From Arthrobacter sp. Leaf234 (lineage in GTDB: Bacteria > Actinomycetota > Actinomycetes > Actinomycetales > Micrococcaceae): a stretch of DNA of 64,000 nt. Both the position numbers and the translations under genes were made by a program. Every line of letters begins with the position of its first letter. Position 1 is the first letter of the stretch. The notes below the pieces were generated by a model, which did not search any database, was not told where the DNA came from, and saw only the letters and a program-made list of their open reading frames with translations. The stretch is taken from positions 115,147-179,146 of the forward strand of contig NZ_LMLU01000008.1 in the NCBI RefSeq assembly GCF_001422665.1, in the 5' to 3' direction. Below, in pieces: positions 27,745-36,454 of this stretch.

Positions 27745-28560
27745 ATGGGATGGAAGCCGCGGCAGAGTGACCGCATGTACCGGGCAGTGGTGTACGCGGG
27801 CAAGTCCGTCTTCACGGCGCTCCGCCTGCCCGTCAGGGTCACGGGAACCGAGAACCTGCCCGCCTCGGACCCGCTGAACGGGCGTTCGCGCCGCGCGGTC
27901 CCGGGTCACGGCGCCGTCGTCGCCATCACGCACTTCGGCTACCTCGACTTCGCGTTCGCCGAGCTGGTCCTCTGGAACCATGCACGCATACAGGCGCGGT
28001 ACATGATCTCCAGGCGCGCCGCCGAGCACTGGTTCGTCAGCCCCGTCGTCCACGGGCTCGGGCACGTCGTCACCGACCGCACGGCCGGGGCGGAGGCGTA
28101 CGACGACGCCCTGGCGAAGCTGCGCGCCGGTGAGTACGTCGCGATCCTGCCGGAGGCCGGCGTCTCCCGGAGCTACACCGTCCGGGCCCTGAAGACCGGC
28201 CCTGTGCGGCTCGCCGCGGAGGCGGGCGTACCCGTGATCCCGATCAGTGTCTGGGGCGCGCACCGACTGCTGACCCGCGGGCACGGCTTCTCCCTGAAAC
28301 GTGCGTGGCGGTCGCCGATCCGCCTGCACATCGGCCCCGCCATCCACCATTCGCCCGACGTCGACGTGGCCGAGGAGACCGAGCGGCTGCGGCGGGAACT
28401 GCAGGCCGGCATCGAGACTTGCATCGCCGACTTCCCGGTCACGCCCGCAGCGGGCGCCTGGTGGATGCCCGCGCACCTCGGTGGCGGCGCGATGACCGAG
28501 GCCGAGCGCGACGCCGCCGATGTCGCCGACAAGAAGGCCGGGAGGCACAGCCGGGGCTGA
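27745..28560 (+). CDS. 1-acyl-glycerol-3-phosphate acyltransferase-like protein
   Basis: A 271-residue PlsC-family protein. Motif I is a variant, THFGYLDF (H-x4-D kept), and motif III reads LPEAGVSRS in place of FPEGTRS. PVIPISVWG supplies the last motif. It likely acylates a lysophospholipid. Its start lies 2 bases after the DUF1295 gene, so the pair forms a lipid-modification unit. The C-terminal 40 residues are charged and probably cytoplasmic. The variant motif III may reflect a changed acyl or acceptor preference. Confidence 0.88.
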   Translation: MGWKPRQSDRMYRAVVYAGKSVFTALRLPVRVTGTENLPASDPLNGRSRRAVPGHGAVVAITHFGYLDFAFAELVLWNHARIQARYMISRRAAEHWFVSPVVHGLGHVVTDRTAGAEAYDDALAKLRAGEYVAILPEAGVSRSYTVRALKTGPVRLAAEAGVPVIPISVWGAHRLLTRGHGFSLKRAWRSPIRLHIGPAIHHSPDVDVAEETERLRRELQAGIETCIADFPVTPAAGAWWMPAHLGGGAMTEAERDAADVADKKAGRHSRG

Positions 28561-28568
28561 CGCCCCGG
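28551..28568. terminator. hairpin at convergent gene ends
   Basis: Perfect 7-bp arms CCGGGGC and GCCCCGG with loop TGAC. The loop contains the acyltransferase TGA, and the stop of the convergent GNAT gene follows directly. Confidence 0.45.
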
Positions 28569-29480
28569 TCAGGCGGTCGCGATGACCAGCGTCTCGGGTC
28601 CGGCGAGCTGCGCTGCGCCTGTGGCGAGCAGGGGCTCGACGACGGCGACGAGGGCCTCCATGGCGTCGTCGACCTCCAGCTGGATGGGGTACTGGTGCAC
28701 CAGCATCGCGATCATCGTGGCCACCGCAGCCTGCTGCTCCGCGGGCGGGAGCGAGGTGTCGTAGCCGAGCAGCACGTCCGCGGGGTCGTCCGTGCGCGCC
28801 TGCGTGTAGCTGACCGCGAAGGTCGCGATCGCGCCGCCGTCGGCCTTCGGCCGGTCGCGGAGCACGATCGCCCCGCCGGCGCCGCTGGCATCACCGAGGA
28901 AGAGCAGCTGGGCCCTGCCGAGGCTGAGCTCGGCGCGGTCCCAGACGTGGACGGACTCGTAGAAGGCCGCGAGCGCCCGCGTGAGTTCCACCGATCCGGT
29001 CGCCGCCTCCTCCAGTTGGGGACCCGCGGCGTCGTCGAGCGCTGGGGCGGCGAGGGCACCGGGCCCGATGACGACGAGCCGCGAGCGCTGCAGCGCGCCG
29101 AACCCGGTGGCCTGCGCGAACGCGGACCCGGTCGTCCCCGGCGTCACCTTCGACCGGAGGGCCGTGATGCCCGACGGCGACGCCGCGGCTTCGTGCTGGA
29201 GCATCGTGAGGAGCGTGGAGCCGACGCCCGCGCGCCGGTGGTCCGCCGCGACTTCGATGTAGCACCAGAGCCTGTCGGGGTGCAGTGCCGCACCGTAGAC
29301 GCAGCCGGCCGCGACGGGCACGCCCTGGTCCACCACGGTGATGCAGCGGTTCCACGGCTCCTCCGCCGGCGGCCTGAAGGACCCCCGGAACTGCTCCGAC
29401 GTCGCGGATTCGGGGCCACCCCAGAACTGGATGAGCTCGAGGTCGTCGCCCTCCTGCCAGGCGCGGTACTCGAGGGCCAT
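28569..29480 (-). CDS. GNAT-family N-acetyltransferase
   Basis: A 303-residue protein. Residues 1-135 are a GNAT domain with the acetyl-CoA loop region VAADHRRAGVGSTLLTMLQHEA (R-x2-G-x-G/A type). The rest is less conserved and ends in an extra domain (PIQLEVDDAMEALVAVVEPLL). Substrate unknown. The ATG overlaps the glyS stop by one base (TGATG), so it is co-translated with glyS. It ends convergent with the acyltransferase gene. Confidence 0.88.
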   Translation of the reverse strand: MALEYRAWQEGDDLELIQFWGGPESATSEQFRGSFRPPAEEPWNRCITVVDQGVPVAAGCVYGAALHPDRLWCYIEVAADHRRAGVGSTLLTMLQHEAAASPSGITALRSKVTPGTTGSAFAQATGFGALQRSRLVVIGPGALAAPALDDAAGPQLEEAATGSVELTRALAAFYESVHVWDRAELSLGRAQLLFLGDASGAGGAIVLRDRPKADGGAIATFAVSYTQARTDDPADVLLGYDTSLPPAEQQAAVATMIAMLVHQYPIQLEVDDAMEALVAVVEPLLATGAAQLAGPETLVIATA

Positions 29481-30868
29481 CAGGCTCCGATCAGTCGTGC
29501 GGCGAGGTATCCCTGCACCTGGTCGAGGGACACGCGCTCCTGCGCCATGCTGTCCCGCTCGCGGATGGTGACGGCCTGGTCCTCGAGCGTGTCGAAGTCC
29601 ACGGTGATGCAGAACGGGGTCCCGATCTCGTCCTGGCGCCGGTAGCGGCGGCCGATGGCCCCGGCGTCGTCGAAGTCGATGTTCCAGCCCTTGCGGAGCT
29701 GCGCGGCCAGGTCCTTCGCCTTCGGGGACAGGTCCTCGTTGCGGCTGAGCGGCAGCACGGCCGCCTTGACCGGCGCGAGGCGGGGGTCGAGCTTCAGGAC
29801 GGTGCGCTTGTCCACCCCGCCCTTGGCGTTGGGCGCCTCGTCCTCCGTGTAGGCGTCCACGAGGAATGCCATGAAGGAGCGGGTGAGGCCGGCCGCGGGC
29901 TCGATCACGAACGGCGTGTAGCGCTCGTTGGTGGCCTGGTTGAAGTAGCCGAGGTCGGTACCCGCGTGCTTCGAGTGCGTCGAGAGGTCGAAGTCGGTGC
30001 GGTTCGCGATGCCCTCGAGTTCTCCCCATTCGGAGCCCTGGAAACCGAAGCGGTACTCGATGTCCGTGGTGCCCTTGGAGTAGTGGCTCAGCTTCTCGAG
30101 GGGGTGTTCGAAGAGGCGCAGGTTGTCCGCCCTGATGCCGAGGTCGGTGTACCAGGCGAAGCGCTGGTCGATCCAGTACCGGTGCCACTCCTCGTCCGTC
30201 CCGGGCTCGACGAAGAACTCCATCTCCATCTGCTCGAACTCCCGGGTGCGGAAGATGAAGTTGCCCGGCGTGATCTCGTTACGGAAGCTCTTGCCGATCT
30301 GGCCGATGCCGAAGGGCGGCTTCTTGCGCGCCGTCGTGAGGACATTGTTGAAGTTCACGAAGATGCCCTGGGCGGTCTCGGGGCGCAGGTAGTGCATGCC
30401 CTCCTCCGACGCGACCGGTCCGAGGAAGGTCTTCAGCAGTCCGGAGAACTCCTGCGGTTCGGTCCACTGGCCCTTGGTCCCGCAGTTGGCGCAGGTGACG
30501 TCCTTGAGGCCGTTCTCGGGCGCGCGGCCCTTCTTCTCCTCGTACTCCTCCTCGAGGTGGTCCGCCCGGTAGCGCTTGTGGCAGGAGAGGCACTCCACGA
30601 GGGGATCGCTGAAGACGTCCACGTGGCCGGAGGCCTCCCAGACCTGCCGGGGCAGGATCACCGCGGAATCGAGGCCGACGACGTCCTCCCGGCCGCGCAC
30701 CATCGTCTGCCACCACTGCCGCTTGATGTTCTCCTTGAACTCGGCCCCGAGGGGTCCGTAGTCCCAGGCCGAGCGGGAACCGCCGTAGATCTCACCCGAC
30801 TGGAAGACGAAGCCGCGCCGCTTGGCGAGCGAGATGATGGGGTCGAGGGCTGACTTGGCTGCTGCCAT
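29480..30868 (-). CDS. glyS: glycine--tRNA ligase (single-chain, alpha2 type)
   Basis: Charges tRNA-Gly. The 462-residue class II synthetase has the actinobacterial/eukaryal-like homodimer sequence, starting [20 protein letters not shown] and with [20 protein letters not shown], motif 2 region [32 protein letters not shown], and motif 3 [10 protein letters not shown] Cys4 zinc ribbon is visible: CLSCHKRY early and CANCGTKG about 45 residues later. The C-terminal anticodon-binding domain begins near 350. ATG with GGAG 8 bases upstream. Confidence 0.97.
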   Translation of the reverse strand: MAAAKSALDPIISLAKRRGFVFQSGEIYGGSRSAWDYGPLGAEFKENIKRQWWQTMVRGREDVVGLDSAVILPRQVWEASGHVDVFSDPLVECLSCHKRYRADHLEEEYEEKKGRAPENGLKDVTCANCGTKGQWTEPQEFSGLLKTFLGPVASEEGMHYLRPETAQGIFVNFNNVLTTARKKPPFGIGQIGKSFRNEITPGNFIFRTREFEQMEMEFFVEPGTDEEWHRYWIDQRFAWYTDLGIRADNLRLFEHPLEKLSHYSKGTTDIEYRFGFQGSEWGELEGIANRTDFDLSTHSKHAGTDLGYFNQATNERYTPFVIEPAAGLTRSFMAFLVDAYTEDEAPNAKGGVDKRTVLKLDPRLAPVKAAVLPLSRNEDLSPKAKDLAAQLRKGWNIDFDDAGAIGRRYRRQDEIGTPFCITVDFDTLEDQAVTIRERDSMAQERVSLDQVQGYLAARLIGA

Positions 30869-31157
30869 GGGATCTTCTCCGGTTTTCTGCAGGCCGCTGG
30901 GTGCGGTCCGCGGGTGGGGGGCGCGTGGTGCAGGCTGGTCCGCTCCCGTCGCAGGGGCGTCAGAGCTACCCGGCAAGCCTACCGGGTCGGGCCGTGGCGT
31001 CGGCGGTGGTGGCAGGCTCTGCGCCCGGTCGTGGAGGGGCAGGGGGAACCCCCTTGACGTGACGGCGGAAGCTTCCTAGGTTGAGCACACTCCGACGTGT
31101 GATCCACGTCACCCCCGCGTCCGGACAGTCCGGACCGCTCGCACCCAAAGGACACCC
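30869..31157. other. divergent promoter region, glyS / M28 peptidase
   Basis: A 289-base gap. Its right part holds the M28 peptidase promoter described separately and the near-palindrome AGGGGGAACCCCCT at 31041-31054 just before the -35 box. The glyS promoter was not located. No gene is seen. Confidence 0.45.
31054..31082 (+). promoter_or_regulatory. promoter of the M28 peptidase gene
   Basis: TTGACG at 31054-31059, 17-base spacer, TAGGTT at 31077-31082, a good actinobacterial housekeeping promoter, about 76 bases before the start codon. Confidence 0.6.
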
Positions 31158-32783
31158 ATGCCCCGTTCCTTCGTACGCCCGCGCGCCCGCATCGGACGCT
31201 CGGCGCTGGCCCTCGCCGGCAGCCTCGCCCTCGTGGCGAGCGGCAGCTTCGCGGCCAACGCCGCGCCGACGTTCGACAACAGCACCAACAACTCCTCCAA
31301 GAAGCTCCGGGCGGCGGTGACGGTCGAGAAGGTGGTGGGGCACCTCACGGCCCTCGACGCCATCGCCGAGGCCAACGGCAACACCCGCGCCTCGGGCACC
31401 GAGGGCTATTCGGCGTCCGTCGACTACATCGTGGGCAAGCTCACGGCAGCGGGCTACTCGCCGACCGTCCAGTCCTTCCTCTTCCCGTTCTTCGCCGAGT
31501 TGAGCCCCGCCGTGCTGGAGCAGTCCACGCCCGACGACGTCACCTACGGCGCCGAGGACGTGGCCACGATGACGTTCTCAGGTGCCGGGGACGTCTCCGG
31601 CGAGATCCGCACGGTGGACACCACGGGAACCGCGAGCGCGGCCGGCACCAGTGGCTGCGAGACCACGGACTTCGCCGGCTTCACGGCCGGCTCGATCGCA
31701 CTGGTGCAGCGCGGCGGCTGCACCTTCGCCATCAAGGCCGCCAATGCCGAGGCCGCGGGCGCGACGGCGGTCATCATCTTCAACACCGGCGTGGGCGGCA
31801 ACACCGCCGCGGTCGCCGGCACGCTGGGGGCACCCGACCTCGTGGGCATCCCCGTCGTCGGAGCCAGTTTCGCCGCCGGCAACGACCTCCTGGGCGAGGG
31901 CGCCACCGGCCGTGTCGCCGTCGACACCATCTCCGAGAACCGGGAGACCTACAACGTCATCGCCGAGACCGGCACCGGGGATCCTGACAACGTGGTCATG
32001 GTCGGAGCGCACCTCGACAGCGTGCTCGCCGGACCCGGGATCAACGACAACGGGACGGGCAGCGCCGGGATCCTCGCCGTGGCAGAGGGCATGGCCAAGG
32101 TCAAGACGGCCAACAAGGTCCGCTTCGCGTGGTGGGGTGCCGAGGAGGAGGGCCTGCTGGGCGCCGAGTACTACGTGGCCGACCTCGTGGAGAAGGATGA
32201 GCTCGATCGCGTGGGCCTCTACCTGAACTTCGACATGATCGGCTCGCCGAACTTCGGCCGCTTCGTGTACGACGGCGACAACTCCGCCTTCCCGGTGGGT
32301 CCCGACGCGGCGGCCGGTCCTGAGGGATCGGGCCGGATCGAGCAGGACTTCCACGACTACTTCGCATCGGTGGGCCTGGCCTCGGGTGAGACCGCGTTCA
32401 GCGGCAGGAGCGACTACGGACCCTTCATCGCGGAGGGCGTCCCCGCGGGTGGCCTCTTCACCGGAGCCGAGGGCATCAAGACCCCCGAGCAGGCCGCCCT
32501 GTTCGGTGGAGTGGCCGGCGCGCCCTACGACGCCTGCTACCACGCGGCCTGCGACGACACGAACAACCTCAGCATCGAGGCCCTCGACCAGCTGAGCGAC
32601 GCCATCGCTCACCTGACCGTGACCTACGCGTCGAGCACGTTCGCCGTGAATGGTGCCGGCACTCCCGTGAAGGGCAAGGGCAAGAAGGACCGCTTCGACG
32701 GCAACCCCCTCGGCGGCGGCACGGAGAGTGGCGGCGGGCTCCACCCGGAGCACGACCACGACCACGAGGTCGCGGACCGCTAG
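31158..32783 (+). CDS. secreted M28-family aminopeptidase with PA domain
   Basis: A 541-residue exported zinc peptidase. A signal peptide (RIGRSALALAGSLALVASGSFAANA) ends near residue 36. A PA insert at about 130-230 includes GSIALVQRGGCTFAIKAANAEAAG. The peptidase domain has all five di-zinc ligand motifs: VGAHLDSV (H, D), GINDNGTG (D), WWGAEEEGLLGAEYY (catalytic E and ligand E), NFDMIG (D) and YHAACDDTNN (H). A His/Glu-rich charged tail (HPEHDHDHEVADR) ends the protein and may bind metal. It resembles Streptomyces griseus-type aminopeptidases and lacks a cell-wall anchor. Confidence 0.94.
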   Translation: MPRSFVRPRARIGRSALALAGSLALVASGSFAANAAPTFDNSTNNSSKKLRAAVTVEKVVGHLTALDAIAEANGNTRASGTEGYSASVDYIVGKLTAAGYSPTVQSFLFPFFAELSPAVLEQSTPDDVTYGAEDVATMTFSGAGDVSGEIRTVDTTGTASAAGTSGCETTDFAGFTAGSIALVQRGGCTFAIKAANAEAAGATAVIIFNTGVGGNTAAVAGTLGAPDLVGIPVVGASFAAGNDLLGEGATGRVAVDTISENRETYNVIAETGTGDPDNVVMVGAHLDSVLAGPGINDNGTGSAGILAVAEGMAKVKTANKVRFAWWGAEEEGLLGAEYYVADLVEKDELDRVGLYLNFDMIGSPNFGRFVYDGDNSAFPVGPDAAAGPEGSGRIEQDFHDYFASVGLASGETAFSGRSDYGPFIAEGVPAGGLFTGAEGIKTPEQAALFGGVAGAPYDACYHAACDDTNNLSIEALDQLSDAIAHLTVTYASSTFAVNGAGTPVKGKGKKDRFDGNPLGGGTESGGGLHPEHDHDHEVADR

Positions 32784-32842
32784 CACGACCAGCACGACCA
32801 GCACGACCAGCAGGGGCTGCTCCCGACGGGGCAGCCCCTGCT
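32782..32842. terminator. 9-bp direct repeats followed by a hairpin terminator
   Basis: Three tandem AGCACGACC copies begin inside the M28 stop codon. They run into a 15-bp stem (left arm 32809-32823, right arm 32828-32842, one wobble) with a CGAC loop. No U-run. It sits between convergent genes. Confidence 0.6.
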
Positions 32843-32869
32843 GCGTGCGGCGGGGTCAGGGGACCGGGC

Positions 32870-33832
32870 TCAGGGAGTGACGCGGCGCGGCCAGGGCAGC
32901 GTGGTCAGGATGATGGCGCCGAGCGTCAGCAGGGTCCCGGCCACGGTCGCGAAGGCCACGATGGTCCCGGGCGCCGGGACCACGAGGTCGAGCAGGAGCG
33001 AGCCGACGAGCTGCCCGCCGATCATGCACAGACCGGTGAGGAGGACGCCGAGGCTCCGCACCAGCAGTGCGCCGAGGGCGATGAAAATGCACCCCATGGG
33101 TCCGCCGAGGTAGTACCACCACTCGGAGGGCAGGGGGTTCCCCGGTCCGGCGATCACGAGCTTGACCAGCCAGGCCGCCAGCAGGACCGCCGTCCCGGCG
33201 ATGAAGTTCATGAGGGTCGCGGCGAGGGGCGTGCCGTAGTGCAGGGACGCCGTGCCGTTCATGGCCTGCTGGAAGCTGAGCAGCACGCCTCCGGCGACGG
33301 GCAGCAGGACGGGCAGGAGCCAGCTGGAGACCTCGCCGGCTCCCCCGAACCGCGGCGAGACGGCCCAGACGACGGAGAGGACGGTCAGGACGACGCCGAT
33401 GACGCGCATGGCGGTGACGGCCCGCTTCCCACCCGGCCCGATCCCGGCCCGGTCCACCAGGAGTCCGCTCAGCGACTGGCCCATCACGGCGGCCACGGTG
33501 AACAGGGCGACGCCGATCAAGCCGATGGTCAGGGACTGCGTGAAGACGAAGAACGCACCGATCGCACCGGCGGCGATGTAGAAGGGCGGGAACCGGCGCT
33601 CACGCACCGAGGGGAGGATCTGCAGCGCACCGGCGCGTGCGGACGGCAGCGCCAGGGTGATGACGATCATCACCACCAGGCCCGTGCCGAAACTGATCAG
33701 GGCGGCGGCGATACCGTCCCCCAGGGCGGTACCGAGCGCACCGTTGATCCGGCCCTGGACGGGTACCGCGAGTCCCGCGGCGAGGGCGAGCGGAAAGCTG
33801 ACGGAGGGAGGGAGCAAAGGCGCGTCGGACAC
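32870..33832 (-). CDS. YdcZ-type DMT permease (DUF606)
   Basis: A 320-residue protein with ten hydrophobic segments in two DUF606 repeats. The first is LALAAGLAVPVQGRINGALGTALGDGIAAALISFGTG; the second is LLPVAGGVLLSFQQAMNGTASLHYGTPLAATLMNFIAGT. The repeated N-G-x4-G pattern is the family mark. Substrate is unknown. GTG start. It is divergent from the S4 protein gene, 40 bases away. Confidence 0.9.
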   Translation of the reverse strand: MSDAPLLPPSVSFPLALAAGLAVPVQGRINGALGTALGDGIAAALISFGTGLVVMIVITLALPSARAGALQILPSVRERRFPPFYIAAGAIGAFFVFTQSLTIGLIGVALFTVAAVMGQSLSGLLVDRAGIGPGGKRAVTAMRVIGVVLTVLSVVWAVSPRFGGAGEVSSWLLPVLLPVAGGVLLSFQQAMNGTASLHYGTPLAATLMNFIAGTAVLLAAWLVKLVIAGPGNPLPSEWWYYLGGPMGCIFIALGALLVRSLGVLLTGLCMIGGQLVGSLLLDLVVPAPGTIVAFATVAGTLLTLGAIILTTLPWPRRVTP

Positions 33833-33872
33833 CCGTACAGCCTAGTCCGGCGGCATCCGGCATGATGGACGC

Positions 33873-34100
33873 ATGACCGACGACTCCAGCACAGAACTGC
33901 CCATCCGGGATGACATGATCCGCCTGGGGCAGCTGCTGAAGCTCGCCTCCCTCGCGGAGGACGGCGTGGAGGCGAAGACCCTCATCGACAACGGGCTGGT
34001 GCACGTGAACGGGGAGATCGAGGAACGGCGCGGACGCCAGCTCCACCCGGGTGACACCATCAGCGTCAACGGCGAGACGGTGCGGCTCACCCGCGGCTGA
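33873..34100 (+). CDS. small S4-domain RNA-binding protein
   Basis: A 75-residue protein that is essentially one S4 domain: IRLGQLLKLASLAEDGVEAKTLIDNGLVHVNGEIEERRGRQLHPGDTISV. The RLGQLLKLA helix and VxVNGE loop match the YbcJ/YaaA small S4 group. It likely binds structured RNA or the ribosome. No Shine-Dalgarno is clear before the ATG, so a leaderless or weakly initiated message is possible. Confidence 0.88.
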   Translation: MTDDSSTELPIRDDMIRLGQLLKLASLAEDGVEAKTLIDNGLVHVNGEIEERRGRQLHPGDTISVNGETVRLTRG

Positions 34101-34198
34101 CGGTTCCCCGACGCGGGTGGTCCGCACCGCGCGGCTTCGGCGCATCCGTCGCCGCCGGGTCGTCCACGGTGGTCCTCCCGCCGCGTCCGGATCCGGCG

Positions 34199-34879
34199 TC
34201 AGCGCTTCCCGAGCACCGTCATCGCGAGGAACTCGCGGACATGGGCCAGCTCCTGCACGTTGATGCTGTGGAACATGTTCGAGTAGAGGATCTTCGTCAG
34301 TTTCGTGTGGGTGGTCAGCCAGGCGTGGGTGACCTCGATCATCTCCGCAGTGATGACCTGGTCCTCCTGGTCCCGCCCCCAGAAGAACGGCGTGGGGGTC
34401 GCAGCGGCGTCCTCGTCCCGGAAGAACGCATGACCCTCCGAGGGGACGGTGAAGCCGGAGAGCCCGACGACGCAGGTGAAGTCCGCGGGTCGGTGCCGCA
34501 GGAGCGAGGTCGCCACCGCCATCCCCTGCGAGAACCCGAGGATGCTGACGCTGGTATGCACGTCGCGTACGGTGTCGAGCCACTCCGAGACAGCACCGAC
34601 ACCAGCGACAACGCGCTCCACGGAGTAGTCGGCATCACGGGCCAGGGGGAACCACGAGTAGCCGGGGCCCACGGCCAGCGGCGCCCGGACGGAGGCCACG
34701 GTGAACTCACCGGGCAGGTGGTCCGTCAGGCCCATGAGGTCCTCCTCGTCGGCCATGTAGCCGTGGAACAGGACGAGCAGGGGCGTACCTGCGCGCTCGG
34801 ACTCGGGCCTGGACCAGAGGACCACCGGCTCCCAAGAGCGTGGCTCGGGCGCGGCGGTGCCGGAGGCGGATTCAGTCAT
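34199..34879 (-). CDS. carboxylesterase/phospholipase-type alpha/beta hydrolase
   Basis: A 226-residue hydrolase of the YpfH/carboxylesterase-2 group. LLVLFHGYMADEEDL provides the oxyanion region and SILGFSQGMAVATSLL the GFSQG nucleophile. The Asp is in WGRDQEDQVI and the His in YSNMFHSI. The start is one of two close ATGs; the second was chosen because AGGA lies about 8 bases before it. Probably hydrolyses short acyl esters; the natural substrate is unknown. Confidence 0.85.
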   Translation of the reverse strand: MTESASGTAAPEPRSWEPVVLWSRPESERAGTPLLVLFHGYMADEEDLMGLTDHLPGEFTVASVRAPLAVGPGYSWFPLARDADYSVERVVAGVGAVSEWLDTVRDVHTSVSILGFSQGMAVATSLLRHRPADFTCVVGLSGFTVPSEGHAFFRDEDAAATPTPFFWGRDQEDQVITAEMIEVTHAWLTTHTKLTKILYSNMFHSINVQELAHVREFLAMTVLGKR

Positions 34880-34962
34880 GCCGTCCATCCTGTCACGGGG
34901 CGATGACTCCCTGCACTCCGGATGGCTGGTGTCCGGCGGCCGGCAGCGGTCACAATGGTGCG

Positions 34963-35844
34963 GTGAGTGCAGCGAACACCGGGGGTCCCCCGCAGAGCAA
35001 CGCCCAGCCCATCCCGAACGGCCCGATGATCGACCCCACCCTCAACTCCGAGCCGCACCCGTGGCATCGCTACGTGGCACTCGGTGACTCCTTCACCGAG
35101 GGGATCGGCGATCCGAACCCGGCCAGCGTCGGCGGTAACCGCGGCTGGGCGGACCGCGTCGCCGAGGAACTGGCGCGCGGCCAGTCGAACTTCGCCTACG
35201 CGAACCTCGCCGTGCGCGGGCGCCTCCTCCAGCAGATCGTCGACCAGCAGGTCGACGCCGCGATCACCCTGCGTCCCGACCTCGTCACCATCTCGGCAGG
35301 CGGCAACGACCTGCTGCGTCCGGGCGGCGATCCCGATCTGCTCGCGGCCAAGCTCGACGACGTCGTCGGGACCCTCGCCGGTTCGGGGACGACCGTGGTG
35401 CTGTTCACGGGGCCGGACGTGCGCGAGACCGTCCTCGGGAGCATCCGCTCCAAGACCGCGATCTACAACGAGAACCTGCGCACCATCGCGACGCGGCACG
35501 AGGCGGTCATCGCGGACATGTGGGCGCTCCGGCAGCTGCTCGATCCGCAGATGTGGTCCACGGACAGGCTGCACTTCTCGCCGCTCGGCCACCACACCAT
35601 CGCCGCGATGGTCCTCGACACCCTCGCGGTGAGGCACACCCTCGAGCCGCTGCAGCCCAAGGAGCTGCCGGCTCGCACCTGGCGGGCCGCACGCGCGGAG
35701 GACCTCGTGTGGGCACGCGAGTACTTCGTGCCGTGGGTCCTGCGCCGCCTGCGGCACCAGTCCTCGGGAGACGGCGTCACCGCCAAGCGGCTCGAACCGG
35801 CACCGATCTTCGGACCGGGCATGCCACCGGGCGCCGCGGACTAG
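34963..35844 (+). CDS. SGNH/GDSL-type esterase
   Basis: A 293-residue enzyme with the four SGNH blocks in order: block I ALGDSFTEGIGD (Ser), block II Gly within NLAVRGRLLQQIV, block III ISAGGNDLL (Asn) and block V DRLHFSPLGHH (Asp and His). No signal peptide, so it is likely cytoplasmic. The C-terminus (about 230-293) is a family extension ending near VPWVLRRL. GTG start is by length; an ATG 21 codons later is an alternative. Substrate unknown. Confidence 0.9.
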   Translation: MSAANTGGPPQSNAQPIPNGPMIDPTLNSEPHPWHRYVALGDSFTEGIGDPNPASVGGNRGWADRVAEELARGQSNFAYANLAVRGRLLQQIVDQQVDAAITLRPDLVTISAGGNDLLRPGGDPDLLAAKLDDVVGTLAGSGTTVVLFTGPDVRETVLGSIRSKTAIYNENLRTIATRHEAVIADMWALRQLLDPQMWSTDRLHFSPLGHHTIAAMVLDTLAVRHTLEPLQPKELPARTWRAARAEDLVWAREYFVPWVLRRLRHQSSGDGVTAKRLEPAPIFGPGMPPGAAD

Positions 35845-35916
35845 CTCGCCGTCCGCCGCGGCACGCGGGGCCGTCCGCCGCCCCTCGCTCGTCGGCCCGG
35901 GGACCAGTGTTCCCGG

Positions 35917-36011
35917 CGTCCCGGAGGCGAGCCGTCCCGCGTCCCGGACGCGACCCTTCACCGCGTCCCAGGGACGACCCTTCCCAGCGTCCCGGAGACG
36001 ACGATGACCGG
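35917..36011. repeat. four degenerate 24-bp tandem repeats
   Basis: CGTCCCGG or CGTCCCAG words recur at 35917, 35940, 35964 and 35988 with similar 15-base tails ending in CGA or GACC. They lie after the SGNH gene, between convergent genes. Confidence 0.5.
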
Positions 36012-36035
36012 TCGGCGGGCAGCCGACCGGTCATC
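36003..36035. terminator. bidirectional terminator hairpin
   Basis: Perfect 14-bp arms GATGACCGGTCGGC and GCCGACCGGTCATC with a 5-base loop, between the convergent SGNH gene and the 80-residue protein gene. No U-run on either side. Confidence 0.65.
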
Positions 36036-36073
36036 ACCGGTGTCTTGAGGGCGCCGAGGGCGACGCCCTGGAG

Positions 36074-36316
36074 TCAGCTCTCGAGCGCGACCTCGCCGTT
36101 GGCGACCGCGTCCGCGCAGGCGCTGAGATCGGGCCCCGGCTTGAAGTCGACGAACTGCGGCTTGAGCTTCTCGAAGAGGAACTCGTAGACCTCGTCGCGG
36201 GACTTGCCGTCCATGGTCTCCGCCGCCTCCTTCACCGCGCCCTGCAGCGCCCGGTCGGCGTCGAGCAGGATCTTGTCGCGTGCTTCCTGGTTCCAGCCAA
36301 TGGTGCTCAGTTCCAT
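36074..36316 (-). CDS. small uncharacterised protein
   Basis: An 80-residue acidic protein, MELSTIGWNQEARDKILL at the start and VYEFLFEKLKPQFVDFKPGPDLSACADAVANGE near the end. It looks like a compact helical protein without membrane segments. The ATG has GAGGAG 8 bases upstream and codon use matches its neighbours, so it is very likely expressed. Similar short proteins exist in related actinobacteria as far as I recall, with no known function. It lies 138 bases after metX on the same strand. Confidence 0.8.
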   Translation of the reverse strand: MELSTIGWNQEARDKILLDADRALQGAVKEAAETMDGKSRDEVYEFLFEKLKPQFVDFKPGPDLSACADAVANGEVALES

Positions 36317-36454
36317 GAACAGCTCCTCTTCATCCGTCGGTGTGGTGCGCGCGGGACAGGGTCCCGGGCTTGCCTGCCGGCAATCGATAAGCAGGCTTAG
36401 CTCCCAGCCTAGGGGCAGGCCCGGAGAAACCCAACAGCAGCCGCCGCGAAACTT

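Noticed and set aside
36376..36420. TTAG/CTAGG words upstream of the 80-residue protein as an iron box
   Set aside because: The match to the DtxR consensus is poor on both strands and the gene has no iron link.
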